Below the pieces are notes generated by a model, which was given only the letters and a program-made list of their open reading frames with translations, did no database searches and was not told the DNA's origin. From Sphingopyxis witflariensis (GTDB lineage: Bacteria > Pseudomonadota > Alphaproteobacteria > Sphingomonadales > Sphingomonadaceae), in assembly GCF_002205635.1 (NCBI RefSeq), contig NZ_NISJ01000001.1, positions 124,001 through 188,000 on the forward strand: a stretch of DNA of 64,000 nucleotides, given 5' to 3'. Every line of letters begins with the position of its first letter. Positions within the stretch are counted from its first letter, which is position 1. A program made the position numbers and the translations under genes. Shown piece by piece: positions 9,440 to 17,581 of the stretch.

Positions 9440-9936
9440 GAGGGCTCTCCTTGGATGGGGTGGATTTCGAAAATGGCGGAAAACTGCGTAACTTCATTCG
9501 GAAATCGCTTTGCGGGCGCAGCTGTGTGGCGCTCCCACCTTCGTCACCCCGGGCTTGACCCGGAGCTTGCCTTTTTTGCTCCCTGCGCGCCGAAAGGAAG
9601 GCGGATCCCGGGTCAAGCCCGGGATGACGAAGGCAAATGTCCGTTTCGCAAAGTGACGGAAAACTGCGCAACTTCATTCGGGATTTACGTGTCGGACGGG
9701 GCGCCGCACAGACAGCGCCGACATTGCGCGTATTGGCGTGAGGGATGCGAAGAGGCCGGACTGTAGGCATGGAGCGAAGCTAACGCAGCCGCATTTTGTA
9801 GGACAGGGATTTCTCAATCCTCCCTGTGCCGCAGGCATGGGGAGGTGGCAGCGGCGTAGCCGCTGACGGAGGGGCATGGGCGCTACCGTCGCGGCCCCTC
9901 CACCCCGCCCTACGGGCGCGGTCCCCCTCCCCATCG
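9440..9936. other. Repeat-filled intergenic region, no gene seen
   Basis: About 500 bp with no convincing gene. It holds a composite direct/inverted repeat (9477-9681) and most of a family R2 repeat (9817-9954). A leftward open frame at 9429-9770 is low-complexity and encodes both copies of the direct repeat, so I do not call it a gene. Confidence 0.8.
9477..9681. repeat. Composite repeat: direct copies flanking a 26-bp inverted repeat
   Basis: A direct repeat (CGGAAAACTGCG-AACTTCATTCGG, 9477-9501 and 9657-9681, 24 of 25 identical, exactly 180 bp apart, with weaker matching upstream of each) flanks an inverted repeat whose arms at 9538-9563 and 9608-9633 match at 25 of 26 positions. The arms contain CCCGGGCTTGACCCGG. 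It lies upstream of the dienelactone hydrolase gene. Confidence 0.8.
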
Positions 9937-9954
9937 CTACGCGACAGGGAGGAT
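9817..9954. repeat. Intergenic repeat family R2, copy A
   Basis: A roughly 138-bp element with inverted ends ATCCTCCCTGT / ACAGGGAGGAT and an interior reading CCGCAGGCATGGGGAGGTGG. Copies B (35053-35180) and C (43046-43176) lie in the same orientation. This copy overlaps the last 18 nt of the HAD gene, including its stop codon. Confidence 0.9.
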
Positions 9955-10608
9955 CAACTTTGCGACTTCATCGAAGGTCAGCGCCACATGATGGACGCCG
10001 ACGCCGTGCAGCACTTCGCCATGCGCTGCGCGGTCGAGGATATGCCCTGCCCCGCAGAAGCCGATGACACTCATCCCCGCCGCGAGCGCCGCTTGTGCTC
10101 CGGTCGGCGAATCCTCGATCGCGAGGCACGCGGCGGGATCGACGCCGAGGCCTTTGGCGGCGGCGAGATAGATGTCAGGGTGGGGCTTGCCGCGATCCCA
10201 GCCGTCGGCGCTGTAGACATGGTCGCCAAAATGATGCGCGAGACCGAAGCGACCCAGCGACGCGGCGATATAGGCGGGGCTGCTCGACGAGGCGATTGCC
10301 CGCGGGCGGTCGCCGAGTGTGTGTAGAAATTCCGGTGCGCCCGGGACCGGTGCGAAGCCGTCGGCGAACATCCTGAGCGCGCGTTCGCGGTGCCGCTCGC
10401 GAAAGTCGGTCGGCAGCGGGCGGCCAAGGCGCGCGACGATGCGGCGTTCGGTTTCCTGCCAATTGTGGCCACAATAATCGCGCAGGCAATCTTCGTAGGT
10501 CGTGGGCAGGCCGATCGCGGCAAGACTTTCGGCGAGCGTCCTGTTCGCGCGGACCTCGCTGTCAGCGATGACGCCGTCAAAATCGAAAATGATCGCGGCG
10601 AAACTCAC
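9937..10608 (-). CDS. HAD-superfamily phosphatase/phosphoglucomutase-like
   Basis: A 223-residue HAD hydrolase of the beta-phosphoglucomutase/phosphatase type. The nucleophile motif is FDFDGVIADSE (D9 with D11), motif II is SSSSPA, motif III is the lysine in GKPHPD, and motif IV is IEDSPTG. The substrate is unknown; likely a small phosphorylated sugar or metabolite. The last five residues (ILPVA) and stop are contributed by repeat R2, so the natural carboxy end was probably altered when the repeat arrived. Confidence 0.85.
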   Translation of the reverse strand: MSFAAIIFDFDGVIADSEVRANRTLAESLAAIGLPTTYEDCLRDYCGHNWQETERRIVARLGRPLPTDFRERHRERALRMFADGFAPVPGAPEFLHTLGDRPRAIASSSSPAYIAASLGRFGLAHHFGDHVYSADGWDRGKPHPDIYLAAAKGLGVDPAACLAIEDSPTGAQAALAAGMSVIGFCGAGHILDRAAHGEVLHGVGVHHVALTFDEVAKLILPVA

Positions 10609-10677
10609 AAAAACGCTCCCTGTTTATCCATATGCAACATCTTCGGCCCAAAGGGTCGAACATCAGGAGACAGCATA

Positions 10678-10866
10678 GTGAAATTCATTTCCCTCAAATC
10701 ACGCGGCGGCAATTATCTGGTCGTCGCAGAGAATGTCGCGTGGCTCCGTGCCTATGAAAATGGCCAGACGCAAGTCGGCATGGTCGGCGGTGCGCCGCTG
10801 CTCATCGCGGGGGAGCTGGAGGATATTGCGGCGACGATCCTGGCGCAGGTGAATGGGACGGAGTGA
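10678..10866 (+). CDS. 62-residue conserved-looking small protein
   Basis: A small cytosolic protein starting at GTG 10678 with CAGGAGA about 8 nt upstream. The sequence begins VKFISLKSRGG and contains VVAENVAWLR and VGMVGGAPLLI, giving a compact beta-rich pattern that reminds me of the FlbD-like small proteins of alphaproteobacteria; this likeness is weak. It is divergent from the HAD gene. Function is not known. A longer in-frame reading upstream overlaps the HAD gene and is not preferred. Confidence 0.6.
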   Translation: MKFISLKSRGGNYLVVAENVAWLRAYENGQTQVGMVGGAPLLIAGELEDIAATILAQVNGTE

Positions 10867-10922
10867 TGTCATCGGCGGCTAAAATAACGGCAGCAATTCG
10901 CTGTCGTTGGCAACGAGAATCT

Positions 10923-11285
10923 TCACATGCCGTACTGGAACACAGACGTTATCTGACCGCTGCGATTGACGACGAACGCTACCCGTGTGTCAGACACACC
11001 CTCATGCTCGTATGATATGATAAGTTTGTCTTGGCCATATGCCCTGACCTCTTCTTCGATCATCGGGTAGCCAGGGTAGCCGTAATCAGTCTTCGGATAG
11101 CAGCTCTCAATAAGCAATTTTGCGGGGACAGGTAAAATTTCCGAGTCCGCCTTTGGCAACCCCCAGATCCGAACCGGCATTTCACTCAGACTTTTCGGAA
11201 AGGCCTTGCAGCGGTCGGGGGCACTGCATCCCGCCAACATGCAGGCCGCGAGACCAGTCCCGATGCCAAGCTCCTTGACTCTCAC
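10923..11285 (-). CDS. Hypothetical lipoprotein downstream of glmS
   Basis: A 120-residue protein with a clear lipobox (MLAGCSA, cysteine at about 20) after a short positive and hydrophobic signal, so it should be acylated and membrane anchored. The GTG start overlaps the glmS stop by 4 nt (GTGA), so translation is probably coupled to glmS. The mature region (PVRIWGLPKADSEI, ending VFQYGM) matches no family I recognise. Local codon choice looks a little less G+C rich than its neighbours, which could mean more recent arrival. Confidence 0.65.
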   Translation of the reverse strand: MRVKELGIGTGLAACMLAGCSAPDRCKAFPKSLSEMPVRIWGLPKADSEILPVPAKLLIESCYPKTDYGYPGYPMIEEEVRAYGQDKLIISYEHEGVSDTRVAFVVNRSGQITSVFQYGM

Positions 11286-13105
11286 TCCACCGTAACCGAC
11301 TTCGCCAGATTGCGCGGCTGATCGACGTCGGTGCCCTTGGCGACCGCGACATGGTATGCCAGCAACTGCACCGGCACCGCATAGACCAGCGGCGCGATCA
11401 GCGGGTGGACCTTGGGCATTTCGATCGTCGCCATGCAGCCATCGCCGGCTTCGGCGAGGCCTTCGGCGTCGCTGATCAGCACAACCTTGCCGCCGCGCGC
11501 CATGACTTCCTGCATATTGCTGACGGTCTTTTCGAACAGCGGCCCCGAAGGCGCGAGGACGATCACCGGGACGGCTTCGTCGATCAGCGCGATCGGGCCG
11601 TGCTTCATTTCACCCGAAGCATAGCCTTCAGCGTGGATATAGCTGATTTCCTTAAGCTTTAGCGCGCCTTCAAGCGCGAGCGGATAATCGGGGCCGCGGC
11701 CGAGATACAGCACGTCACGCGCGGGGGCGACAAGGTGCGCCATTGCGGCAATTTCCTCGTCATGCGCCAGCGCGGCGTTGAGCGCGGCGGGGGCCTCGAT
11801 CAGATGCTTGACGATCTCGCGTTCCTGCGCGGCGTCGAGCTTGCCCTTCTTCAACGCGAGATGCGCGGCGAGCGCGGCGAGGACGGCGAGCTGGCAGGTG
11901 AAGGCCTTGGTCGAGGCGACACCGATTTCGGGGCCGGCGTGGGTCGGGAGCAGCAGGTCGGCCTCGCGCGCCATGCTGCTGGTCGGCACGTTGACGACGA
12001 CCGCGATCGTCTGGCCATTCGCCTTGCAATGGCGCAGCGCCGCGAGCGTGTCGGCGGTTTCGCCCGACTGCGAGATGAAGAGCGCGAGCCCGCCGGGTTG
12101 CAGCACCGGGTCGCGATAGCGGAACTCCGACGCGACATCGATATCGACGGGGACGCGCGCGAATTGTTCGAACCAATATTTGGCGACCATCCCGGCGTAG
12201 AAGCTGGTGCCGCAGGCGACGATGGTGATGCGGTCGATCTTGCTGAGATCAAAATCCATCTGCGGCAGCGCCACCGTCTGTTCGAGCGGGCGGATGTAGG
12301 AGGAGAGCGTCTGGGCAACGACGGTCGGCTGTTCGAAAATCTCCTTCAGCATGAAGTGGCGGTAATTGCCCTTCTCGATCGTCGCGGCAGTGAGACCCGA
12401 CGTCGTAACTTCGCGGGTCACCGGATTGTTTTCGCTGTCGAAAATCTGCGCGCCTTCGCGCGTGATGACGACCCAGTCGCCTTCGTCGAGATAGGCGATT
12501 TTCTGCGTTAGCGGCGCGAGCGCAAGCGCATCGCTGCCGAGATAGGTTTCGCCCTCGCCATAGCCGACGACGAGCTGCGAGCCGAGGCGCGCGCCGATCA
12601 GCATGTCGGGATGGCTGCGAAAGGCGATCGCGAGCGCGAAGGCGCCGCGCAGTTGCGGCAGCACGGCCTGCACCGCATCCTGCGGCGACAGGCCTGCCTC
12701 GACCTGTTCGGAGACGAGATGCGCAACAACCTCAGTATCGGTCTCGCTTTCGAACTTGCGGCCGCGTGCCGTCAGCGCTTCGCGGAGCGGTTTGAAATTC
12801 TCGATGATGCCATTGTGGACGAGCGCGACCTCGCCCGTCGCATGCGGGTGCGCGTTGCTGGTGGTCGGCGCGCCGTGGGTCGCCCAGCGCGTGTGGGCGA
12901 TGCCGATCAGGCCGGGGGCGGGATTGCCCGCGAGTTCCTTGACCAGATTGCCGAGCTTGCCCTCAGCCCGGCGACGGATCAGTTGGCCGTCCTGAACGGT
13001 GCAGACCCCTGCACTGTCATAGCCGCGGTATTCCATGCGCTTCAGGCCTTCGACCAGCCGGTCGGCGACTTGGGTTATGCCGACAATTCCGATAATTCCG
13101 CACAT
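11282..13105 (-). CDS. glmS: Glutamine-fructose-6-phosphate aminotransferase
   Basis: GlmS makes glucosamine-6-phosphate from fructose-6-phosphate and glutamine, the first committed step to UDP-GlcNAc for peptidoglycan and lipid A. The 607-residue protein has catalytic Cys2 (MCGIIGIVG), the class II glutamine amidotransferase domain (about 1-230) and two SIS sugar-isomerase domains (SQSGETADT in the first), ending in LAKSVTVE. Length is normal. It is the last universally conserved gene of a leftward run that begins at glmU, but toxin-antitoxin and small genes separate the two. Confidence 0.97.
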   Translation of the reverse strand: MCGIIGIVGITQVADRLVEGLKRMEYRGYDSAGVCTVQDGQLIRRRAEGKLGNLVKELAGNPAPGLIGIAHTRWATHGAPTTSNAHPHATGEVALVHNGIIENFKPLREALTARGRKFESETDTEVVAHLVSEQVEAGLSPQDAVQAVLPQLRGAFALAIAFRSHPDMLIGARLGSQLVVGYGEGETYLGSDALALAPLTQKIAYLDEGDWVVITREGAQIFDSENNPVTREVTTSGLTAATIEKGNYRHFMLKEIFEQPTVVAQTLSSYIRPLEQTVALPQMDFDLSKIDRITIVACGTSFYAGMVAKYWFEQFARVPVDIDVASEFRYRDPVLQPGGLALFISQSGETADTLAALRHCKANGQTIAVVVNVPTSSMAREADLLLPTHAGPEIGVASTKAFTCQLAVLAALAAHLALKKGKLDAAQEREIVKHLIEAPAALNAALAHDEEIAAMAHLVAPARDVLYLGRGPDYPLALEGALKLKEISYIHAEGYASGEMKHGPIALIDEAVPVIVLAPSGPLFEKTVSNMQEVMARGGKVVLISDAEGLAEAGDGCMATIEMPKVHPLIAPLVYAVPVQLLAYHVAVAKGTDVDQPRNLAKSVTVE

Positions 13106-13122
13106 GTGGTCAGGCTTTCGTC

Positions 13123-13500
13123 TTAGAGCGTGTAAGGGACGCGGATACCCGGCATATTCGCCGGAAAATCCTTGGTATTTCGGGTAATCAGCACCCTGCC
13201 GCGCGTGAGCGCCGTGGCGAGAATGATGGCGTCAATGGCCTTGAGCCGCGGGCGTTCACGGCGAAGCGCCGCCGCGCGTTCGCCGATCTCGGCATCGACT
13301 TCGTCGACACCGAAACCGGACAGAAGAATTTCGGCGCGGCGAAGGCCGTCACCCTCCCCCTTGGACATAACTTCTATCCACACCGCCCGGCTGATCCAGA
13401 CCCGGTTCCTTTGCGCGGCGCGCTCCAGTTCGACACGCGCCTCGGGAAAGCCCCGCAGCAGGTCGATGAGGATGTTGCTGTCGAACGCAAAGCCGCTCAC
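13123..13500 (-). CDS. PIN-domain toxin, VapC-like
   Basis: A 125-residue PIN-domain protein, a Mg-dependent ribonuclease fold. The acidic active-site residues are visible: D7 in FDSNILIDLL, E43 in IEVM, D90 in AIDAIILATAL and D111 near ITRNTKDF. In VapBC systems the toxin cleaves tRNA or rRNA; the target here is unknown. Its start overlaps the stop of the upstream antitoxin gene by 4 nt, the classic coupled arrangement. All key residues are intact, so it is probably active. Confidence 0.88.
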   Translation of the reverse strand: MSGFAFDSNILIDLLRGFPEARVELERAAQRNRVWISRAVWIEVMSKGEGDGLRRAEILLSGFGVDEVDAEIGERAAALRRERPRLKAIDAIILATALTRGRVLITRNTKDFPANMPGIRVPYTL

Positions 13501-13931
13501 TTCTTGTCGCGCTTCTTGCGCTTTGCCTTCTCATCGGCGTCAGCAAATAATTGGAGCGCCTTTTCGATGCCAGGATAGCCATCACCAAGCTTCATGCCGT
13601 GCTTGGCCATCCACGCTTTGTGAATCTCATGCTCGCGGTCATCTTCGTCATCGAACAGATCGGGGAATTCAGCGCGCACCTCAGGATAGTCGGGGTCCCA
13701 AGGGCGCGTCGACCCAGCGCGTTCACGCCGCTGCCACTCGACGGCGTCGCCGATATCATCGCGGTCCTTCCACGCACCGAATCCGGCCTCGATCCAGTCG
13801 AGCGGCGATTGCGGGCGATAGGCCGCGACCGCTTCGCGCAAGACCGCAGCGCGTGACTTTCCCTGCTCGGCGGCGAGCTGGTCGAGCCATTTGATGTCTT
13901 CGTCAGGCAGATCGGCGAGGATGCGAGTCAT
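13497..13931 (-). CDS. Ribbon-helix-helix antitoxin, unusually long
   Basis: A 144-residue protein. The first 45 residues (TRILADLPDEDIKWLDQL, then SRAAVLREAVAAY) form a ribbon-helix-helix DNA-binding domain. The rest is acidic in the middle (PDLFDDEDDREHE) and strongly lysine-rich at the end (KAKRKKRDKK). Typical VapB or CopG-type antitoxins are about 70-90 residues, so the tail is an extra region that may wrap the toxin. The start at 13931 lies 8 nt from a perfect palindrome, the likely autoregulatory operator. No ribosome site is obvious. Confidence 0.82.
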   Translation of the reverse strand: MTRILADLPDEDIKWLDQLAAEQGKSRAAVLREAVAAYRPQSPLDWIEAGFGAWKDRDDIGDAVEWQRRERAGSTRPWDPDYPEVRAEFPDLFDDEDDREHEIHKAWMAKHGMKLGDGYPGIEKALQLFADADEKAKRKKRDKK

Positions 13932-13939
13932 GATATACC

Positions 13940-13958
13940 GATATCATATCATGATATC
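13940..13958. promoter_or_regulatory. Likely toxin-antitoxin operator palindrome
   Basis: Perfect 8-bp inverted repeat GATATCAT-ATC-ATGATATC directly upstream of the antitoxin start, in AT-rich sequence unlike its surroundings. RHH antitoxins normally bind such sites to repress their own operon. A further GATATA-like half site lies at 13931-13940. Confidence 0.65.
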
Positions 13959-13961
13959 AAA

Positions 13962-14276
13962 TCAAGCCCGCTGCAAATTCCGGTCGACGAAGATCATCGC
14001 GAACTGCACCGGATCGGCGGGCTGGCCATTGCCCGCCTCGAAGCGCGCCTTGCCGTCTTCCCAGATTTGCCGGATTTGCGCGGGAAGTTCGGGGGTGAAC
14101 TTCATTTGTTGCTCGACGATCTGCGTCCAACTGCCCGTCGCGCTGAAGCTCTGGCGAAGCTGCGGCTCCATCGCCTTGCAATAATCCGCAGTCGGCGTGT
14201 CGAGATGGCCGATCGCCTTCAGCACCCAGGCGTCGACAAAGCGCAGGAAGGGCTTGTCGGTGTAGCGGTCGGTCAA
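13962..14276 (-). CDS. Conserved-looking 104-residue hypothetical protein
   Basis: A small soluble, mostly helical protein without signal or membrane segments. The start is a TTG at 14276 with GGAG 7 nt upstream. Recognisable features are only the aromatic opening (FLRFVDAWVLKAIGHLD) and QFAMIFVDRNL at the end. I do not recognise a family. It is placed between a membrane-protein gene and the antitoxin operator, in the same direction as both. Confidence 0.55.
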   Translation of the reverse strand: MTDRYTDKPFLRFVDAWVLKAIGHLDTPTADYCKAMEPQLRQSFSATGSWTQIVEQQMKFTPELPAQIRQIWEDGKARFEAGNGQPADPVQFAMIFVDRNLQRA

Positions 14277-14306
14277 ATCATATCTCCATCATCATGGCCA
14301 GAAGCC

Positions 14307-14930
14307 TTAGATGGGTTGGCCCTGCCAGCGTGCAAGCCCCTTGTCGATGGCGACGAACAGCGCGGCGAGGCCTGATATCCCGATCAGGAGCAGGACGATG
14401 TTGCGCAGAAACTCGGGCAGCGTCAGCGTCACCGGGTTGAGGAAATAATAGGCGTACCAGCCATCATAGGCGCCGCGCGCGAGGGCGTAGAGAAAATAGA
14501 GGAAGCCCGGCACCACGCCCCAGACGATATCGCGCCAGCCGAGCGTCCCGTCGCGCGCGACCAGCCAGAAGAACAGGAACAGAAGCGGCGTGGCGTCGTG
14601 GAGCGCATGATTGGCGATGGCATCCCAGCCGTTCAGCTGCGCAAGATGGCGCAGCGCGAGCGAGAAGGTGATGCCGACGAGCAGGATCGTCACCAGCGCC
14701 GAAAACCGCATCTGTGCCGAGGCGAGGCGATGATATGGCGTCAGCGCGGCGGCACTCGCGACGACGGCGATGAAGATGTTGGTGAGGATCGTGAAGAAGC
14801 CGACGTAGCGCCAGATGGCGGCCGCGGCCGACTGGCCCGTATCCGCAAATTGCCCGATCAGCAGCAGGAGTTGCAATGCCAGCCCGAGCCAGGCGACTAA
14901 CGCCGCGATCGCCGCCAACACTCTCGCCAT
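14307..14930 (-). CDS. Pr6Pr family membrane protein
   Basis: A 207-residue protein with about six transmembrane helices. The pattern of an early FFTILTNIF segment, HALHDATPLLFLFFW and a final YYFLNP followed by a last helix fits the Pr6Pr (FAR-17a/AIG1-like) family, whose bacterial role is unknown. I used the ATG at 14930 because the first membrane helix starts a few residues later; the open frame upstream overlaps the acetyltransferase gene. It follows that gene after 14 nt. Confidence 0.75.
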   Translation of the reverse strand: MARVLAAIAALVAWLGLALQLLLLIGQFADTGQSAAAAIWRYVGFFTILTNIFIAVVASAAALTPYHRLASAQMRFSALVTILLVGITFSLALRHLAQLNGWDAIANHALHDATPLLFLFFWLVARDGTLGWRDIVWGVVPGFLYFLYALARGAYDGWYAYYFLNPVTLTLPEFLRNIVLLLIGISGLAALFVAIDKGLARWQGQPI

Positions 14931-14944
14931 CTGCCCGTCCCCTT

Positions 14945-15478
14945 TTATGGCGCGGTTCGCCACTCGCTCTGCAAAAGTCCGAAAATCAGGGAATCCCGCA
15001 CGCCCATGTGGGTTTCCCATTCACCGCGCAAATGGCCTTCGCGCTGAAAGCCCAGCCGTTCGAGTAGGCCGATCGAGCCCGCATTTTCGGGATCGGTGTC
15101 GGCGAAGATGCGGCGCAGTTCCAGCTCGGTAAAACCATAATCGATCACGCGCGCCACCGCCTCGCGCGCGATGCCGCCGCGCCACTGGTCGCGGTGCAGG
15201 ATATAGCCAATCTCTTTCACCGCGGGCTTGCCGTCGATCAGGATCACCCAGCCGAGCGCGACATCGTCGGCCGCGGTGATCGCCCAACATTCAAAGCCCT
15301 GCCCCTCGGTCGCATTGCTCGCGACATATTCGGCGGTTTCGGTGAGCGACTGGTGCGGCCCGCTGGACCACCAGGTCATCACTTCGGGATCGGACAGCAC
15401 GGGGAACAACGCCTCCGCATCATCGGCGCGGATCTGGCGCAGCACAAGGCGATCGGTGGTCAGCGTCGGCGCGGGCAT
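14945..15478 (-). CDS. GNAT family N-acetyltransferase (RimJ/RimL-like)
   Basis: A 177-residue acetyltransferase of the RimJ/RimL type, using acetyl-CoA. It opens with LTTDRLVLRQIRADDAEALF, has the acetyl-CoA loop region in HRDQWRGGIAREAV, and ends with NAGSIGLLERLGFQREGHLR, the typical GNAT motif A/B layout. The acceptor is unknown; it may modify a protein amino terminus or a small amine. The ATG at 15478 lies 4 nt after the glmU stop, so it is probably in the glmU transcript. Confidence 0.88.
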   Translation of the reverse strand: MPAPTLTTDRLVLRQIRADDAEALFPVLSDPEVMTWWSSGPHQSLTETAEYVASNATEGQGFECWAITAADDVALGWVILIDGKPAVKEIGYILHRDQWRGGIAREAVARVIDYGFTELELRRIFADTDPENAGSIGLLERLGFQREGHLRGEWETHMGVRDSLIFGLLQSEWRTAP

Positions 15479-15482
15479 GATG

Positions 15483-16829
15483 CTATTTCCCTGCCTTTTT
15501 CTTGCGCATCGCGTCGTGGAAGCGGTCCGCCCAGCCGGGTTTGACGAGTTGCTCGCCGCGCACCAGCCGGAGCTCGCCATCGGCGACGTCGATCGTCACC
15601 GCACTGCCTGCGGCGACGATCGCGTCGCGGCCGATCTTCACCGGGGCGATGAGCGCACTGTTCGATCCGATGAAGGCGTTTTCGCCGATCACCGTCTGAT
15701 ATTTGAAATAGCCGTCATAATTGCAGGTGATCGTCCCCGCGCCGATGTTCGCGCGCGCACCGACGGTGACATCGCCCAGATAGGTCAGGTGATTGGCCTT
15801 GGCCCCCTGCCCCAGATGCGCTTTCTTGGTTTCGACGAAATTGCCGATCTTGGCCTTTTCCTCGAGGATCGTCCCGGCGCGGAGACGCGCGAAGGGGCCG
15901 ATTTCGCAGCCTGCGGCGATGCTCGCGCCCTCGATATGGCTGTTGGCGCGGATCTTCACATCGTCGGCGACGGTCACGCCGGGACCGAAAAAGACATTGG
16001 GTTCGATCATCACGTCCCGGCCAAGCACCGTATCCCACGCGAACCAGACGGTTTCGGGGGCGATCAGGCTGGCACCGTCGGCCATCGCCTGCACACGGCG
16101 GCGCGCCTGCCATTCGCCTTCCATCGCGGCGAGTTCGGCGCGGCTGTTGATACCGGCGACATCATAGGGATCGGTCTTGACCACCGCGCAATGCCGACCG
16201 TCGGCGTTGGCGATATTGACGATATCGACGAGATAAAATTCCTTGGCGGCATTGTCGTCGGTAACGCGCGCGAGCAGCGCGAGCAGGTCGGCCGACTTCG
16301 CGGCCATCAACCCCGAATTGCAAAGCCGCACCGCGCGCTCGGCCTCCGTCGCGTCCTTATGCTCGACCATTTTGGTGACGCGGTCGCCGTCTGTAATCAC
16401 GCGGCCATATTGCTGCGCATCGGCGGGTTCGAAGGCGAGGACGACGACAGCAGGGGCGTCGGGCGCGTTCAGCCGGTCGATCATCGCTTGCATCGTCGCA
16501 GCTGGGACGAAGGGCACATCGCCATAGAGGATCAGCACGTCGCCGTCGAAACCGGCGAGCGCGGCTTCGGCCTGTTGCACCGCATGGCCGGTGCCGAGCT
16601 GCGGCTCCTGCACCGCGAGGTCGGCGGTGCCACCCAGTGCAGATTCGAGCTGATCGGCCTTGTCGCCGACGATCACGACCTTTTTCGCGGGATTCAGCTC
16701 ATCGACGCTTGCCATCAAGTGCAACAGCATCGGCCGCCCGGCGATCGGGTGTAGCACCTTGTGCAGGTCGGACTTCATGCGGGTGCCTTTGCCCGCGGCA
16801 AGGATGATGGCGGCGATGGGATGGGTCAT
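15483..16829 (-). CDS. glmU: Bifunctional GlcN-1-P acetyltransferase / GlcNAc-1-P uridyltransferase
   Basis: GlmU performs the last two steps to UDP-GlcNAc. The amino-terminal uridyltransferase domain carries LAAGKGTRMKSDLHKVLHP (about 10-28), and the carboxy half is a left-handed beta-helix acetyltransferase with hexapeptide repeats and NYDGYFKYQT. At 448 residues its length is normal. The ATG at 16829 (MTHPIAAIIL) places the nucleotide loop correctly. glmS and glmM are also in this window, giving the complete glucosamine route from fructose-6-P. Confidence 0.96.
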   Translation of the reverse strand: MTHPIAAIILAAGKGTRMKSDLHKVLHPIAGRPMLLHLMASVDELNPAKKVVIVGDKADQLESALGGTADLAVQEPQLGTGHAVQQAEAALAGFDGDVLILYGDVPFVPAATMQAMIDRLNAPDAPAVVVLAFEPADAQQYGRVITDGDRVTKMVEHKDATEAERAVRLCNSGLMAAKSADLLALLARVTDDNAAKEFYLVDIVNIANADGRHCAVVKTDPYDVAGINSRAELAAMEGEWQARRRVQAMADGASLIAPETVWFAWDTVLGRDVMIEPNVFFGPGVTVADDVKIRANSHIEGASIAAGCEIGPFARLRAGTILEEKAKIGNFVETKKAHLGQGAKANHLTYLGDVTVGARANIGAGTITCNYDGYFKYQTVIGENAFIGSNSALIAPVKIGRDAIVAAGSAVTIDVADGELRLVRGEQLVKPGWADRFHDAMRKKKAGK

Positions 16830-16887
16830 GTCCTTGCCATGCCAGCAAATCATTGCGGTTTCCAGAGCATCGCGCCATGCGCGGTGC

Positions 16888-17556
16888 ATGAATCATTTCC
16901 CCTTCCGCATCGTCGGTTTCGATCTCGACGGCACGCTGGTCGACAGTCTGGGCGACCTGACCGCCGCGCTCAACCATGCGCTGGGGCTTGCCGGACGGCC
17001 GCCGGTCGCCGCCGATGCGGTGCGATCGATGGTCGGGCTGGGCACGCGGCACATGCTCGAACGCGGGCTGGCGGCGGGCGGCGGGGTCGCAGAGGATGAA
17101 TTCCAGCAGATCTATGATGCGCTGCTTGTCTATTATGAAGCGCATATTGCGGTGCACAGCCGCCCCTACCCTGGCCTGACAGCCGCGCTCGACCGGCTCG
17201 ACGCGCTGGGGGTACAGACCGCCGTGGTCACCAACAAGGTCGAGCGACTGGCCCGCCCGCTGCTCGGCGAACTGGGGCTGGCCGATCGCATGGCGGCGAT
17301 CATCGGCGGCGACACGATGGGGCCTGGCAACGCCAAGCCCTCCCCCGCACCGATCCACGCGATGATCGAGCGATGCGGCGGCGGGCGCGCGGTGTTTGTC
17401 GGCGACAGTATTTACGACATCATGGCCGCGAAAAATGCCGGTGTGATCAGCATTGCGGTCAGTTTCGGTTTCCCGAACCAGCCGGTCGAAGGGCTGGGAG
17501 CCGACCATATCATCGACCATTTTGACGAGCTGCTTCCGCTGCTCGAACGGCTTTAG
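16888..17556 (+). CDS. gph: Phosphoglycolate phosphatase-like HAD hydrolase
   Basis: A 222-residue HAD phosphatase: FDLDGTLVDS (catalytic aspartates about 10 and 12), VVTNK as motif II, lysine in AKPSP and VGDSIYD as motif IV. This matches Gph, which removes phosphate from 2-phosphoglycolate. It is divergent from glmU across 58 bp, a pairing common in sphingomonads. The ATG at 16888 is preferred because frames further upstream run antisense through glmU. Substrate by family likeness only. Confidence 0.85.
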   Translation: MNHFPFRIVGFDLDGTLVDSLGDLTAALNHALGLAGRPPVAADAVRSMVGLGTRHMLERGLAAGGGVAEDEFQQIYDALLVYYEAHIAVHSRPYPGLTAALDRLDALGVQTAVVTNKVERLARPLLGELGLADRMAAIIGGDTMGPGNAKPSPAPIHAMIERCGGGRAVFVGDSIYDIMAAKNAGVISIAVSFGFPNQPVEGLGADHIIDHFDELLPLLERL

Positions 17557-17581
17557 CCGTCTGCGGTCCTCGCCATCGCGA

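Noticed and set aside
9429-9770. A 113-codon minus-strand frame in the repeat region
   Set aside because: It is made of translated repeats (the segment MKLRSFP occurs twice because of the direct repeat) and overlaps the dienelactone hydrolase start.
13940-13958. Mobile-element end or attachment site
   Set aside because: The palindrome has no matching partner at the other side of the toxin-antitoxin pair; an operator fits better.
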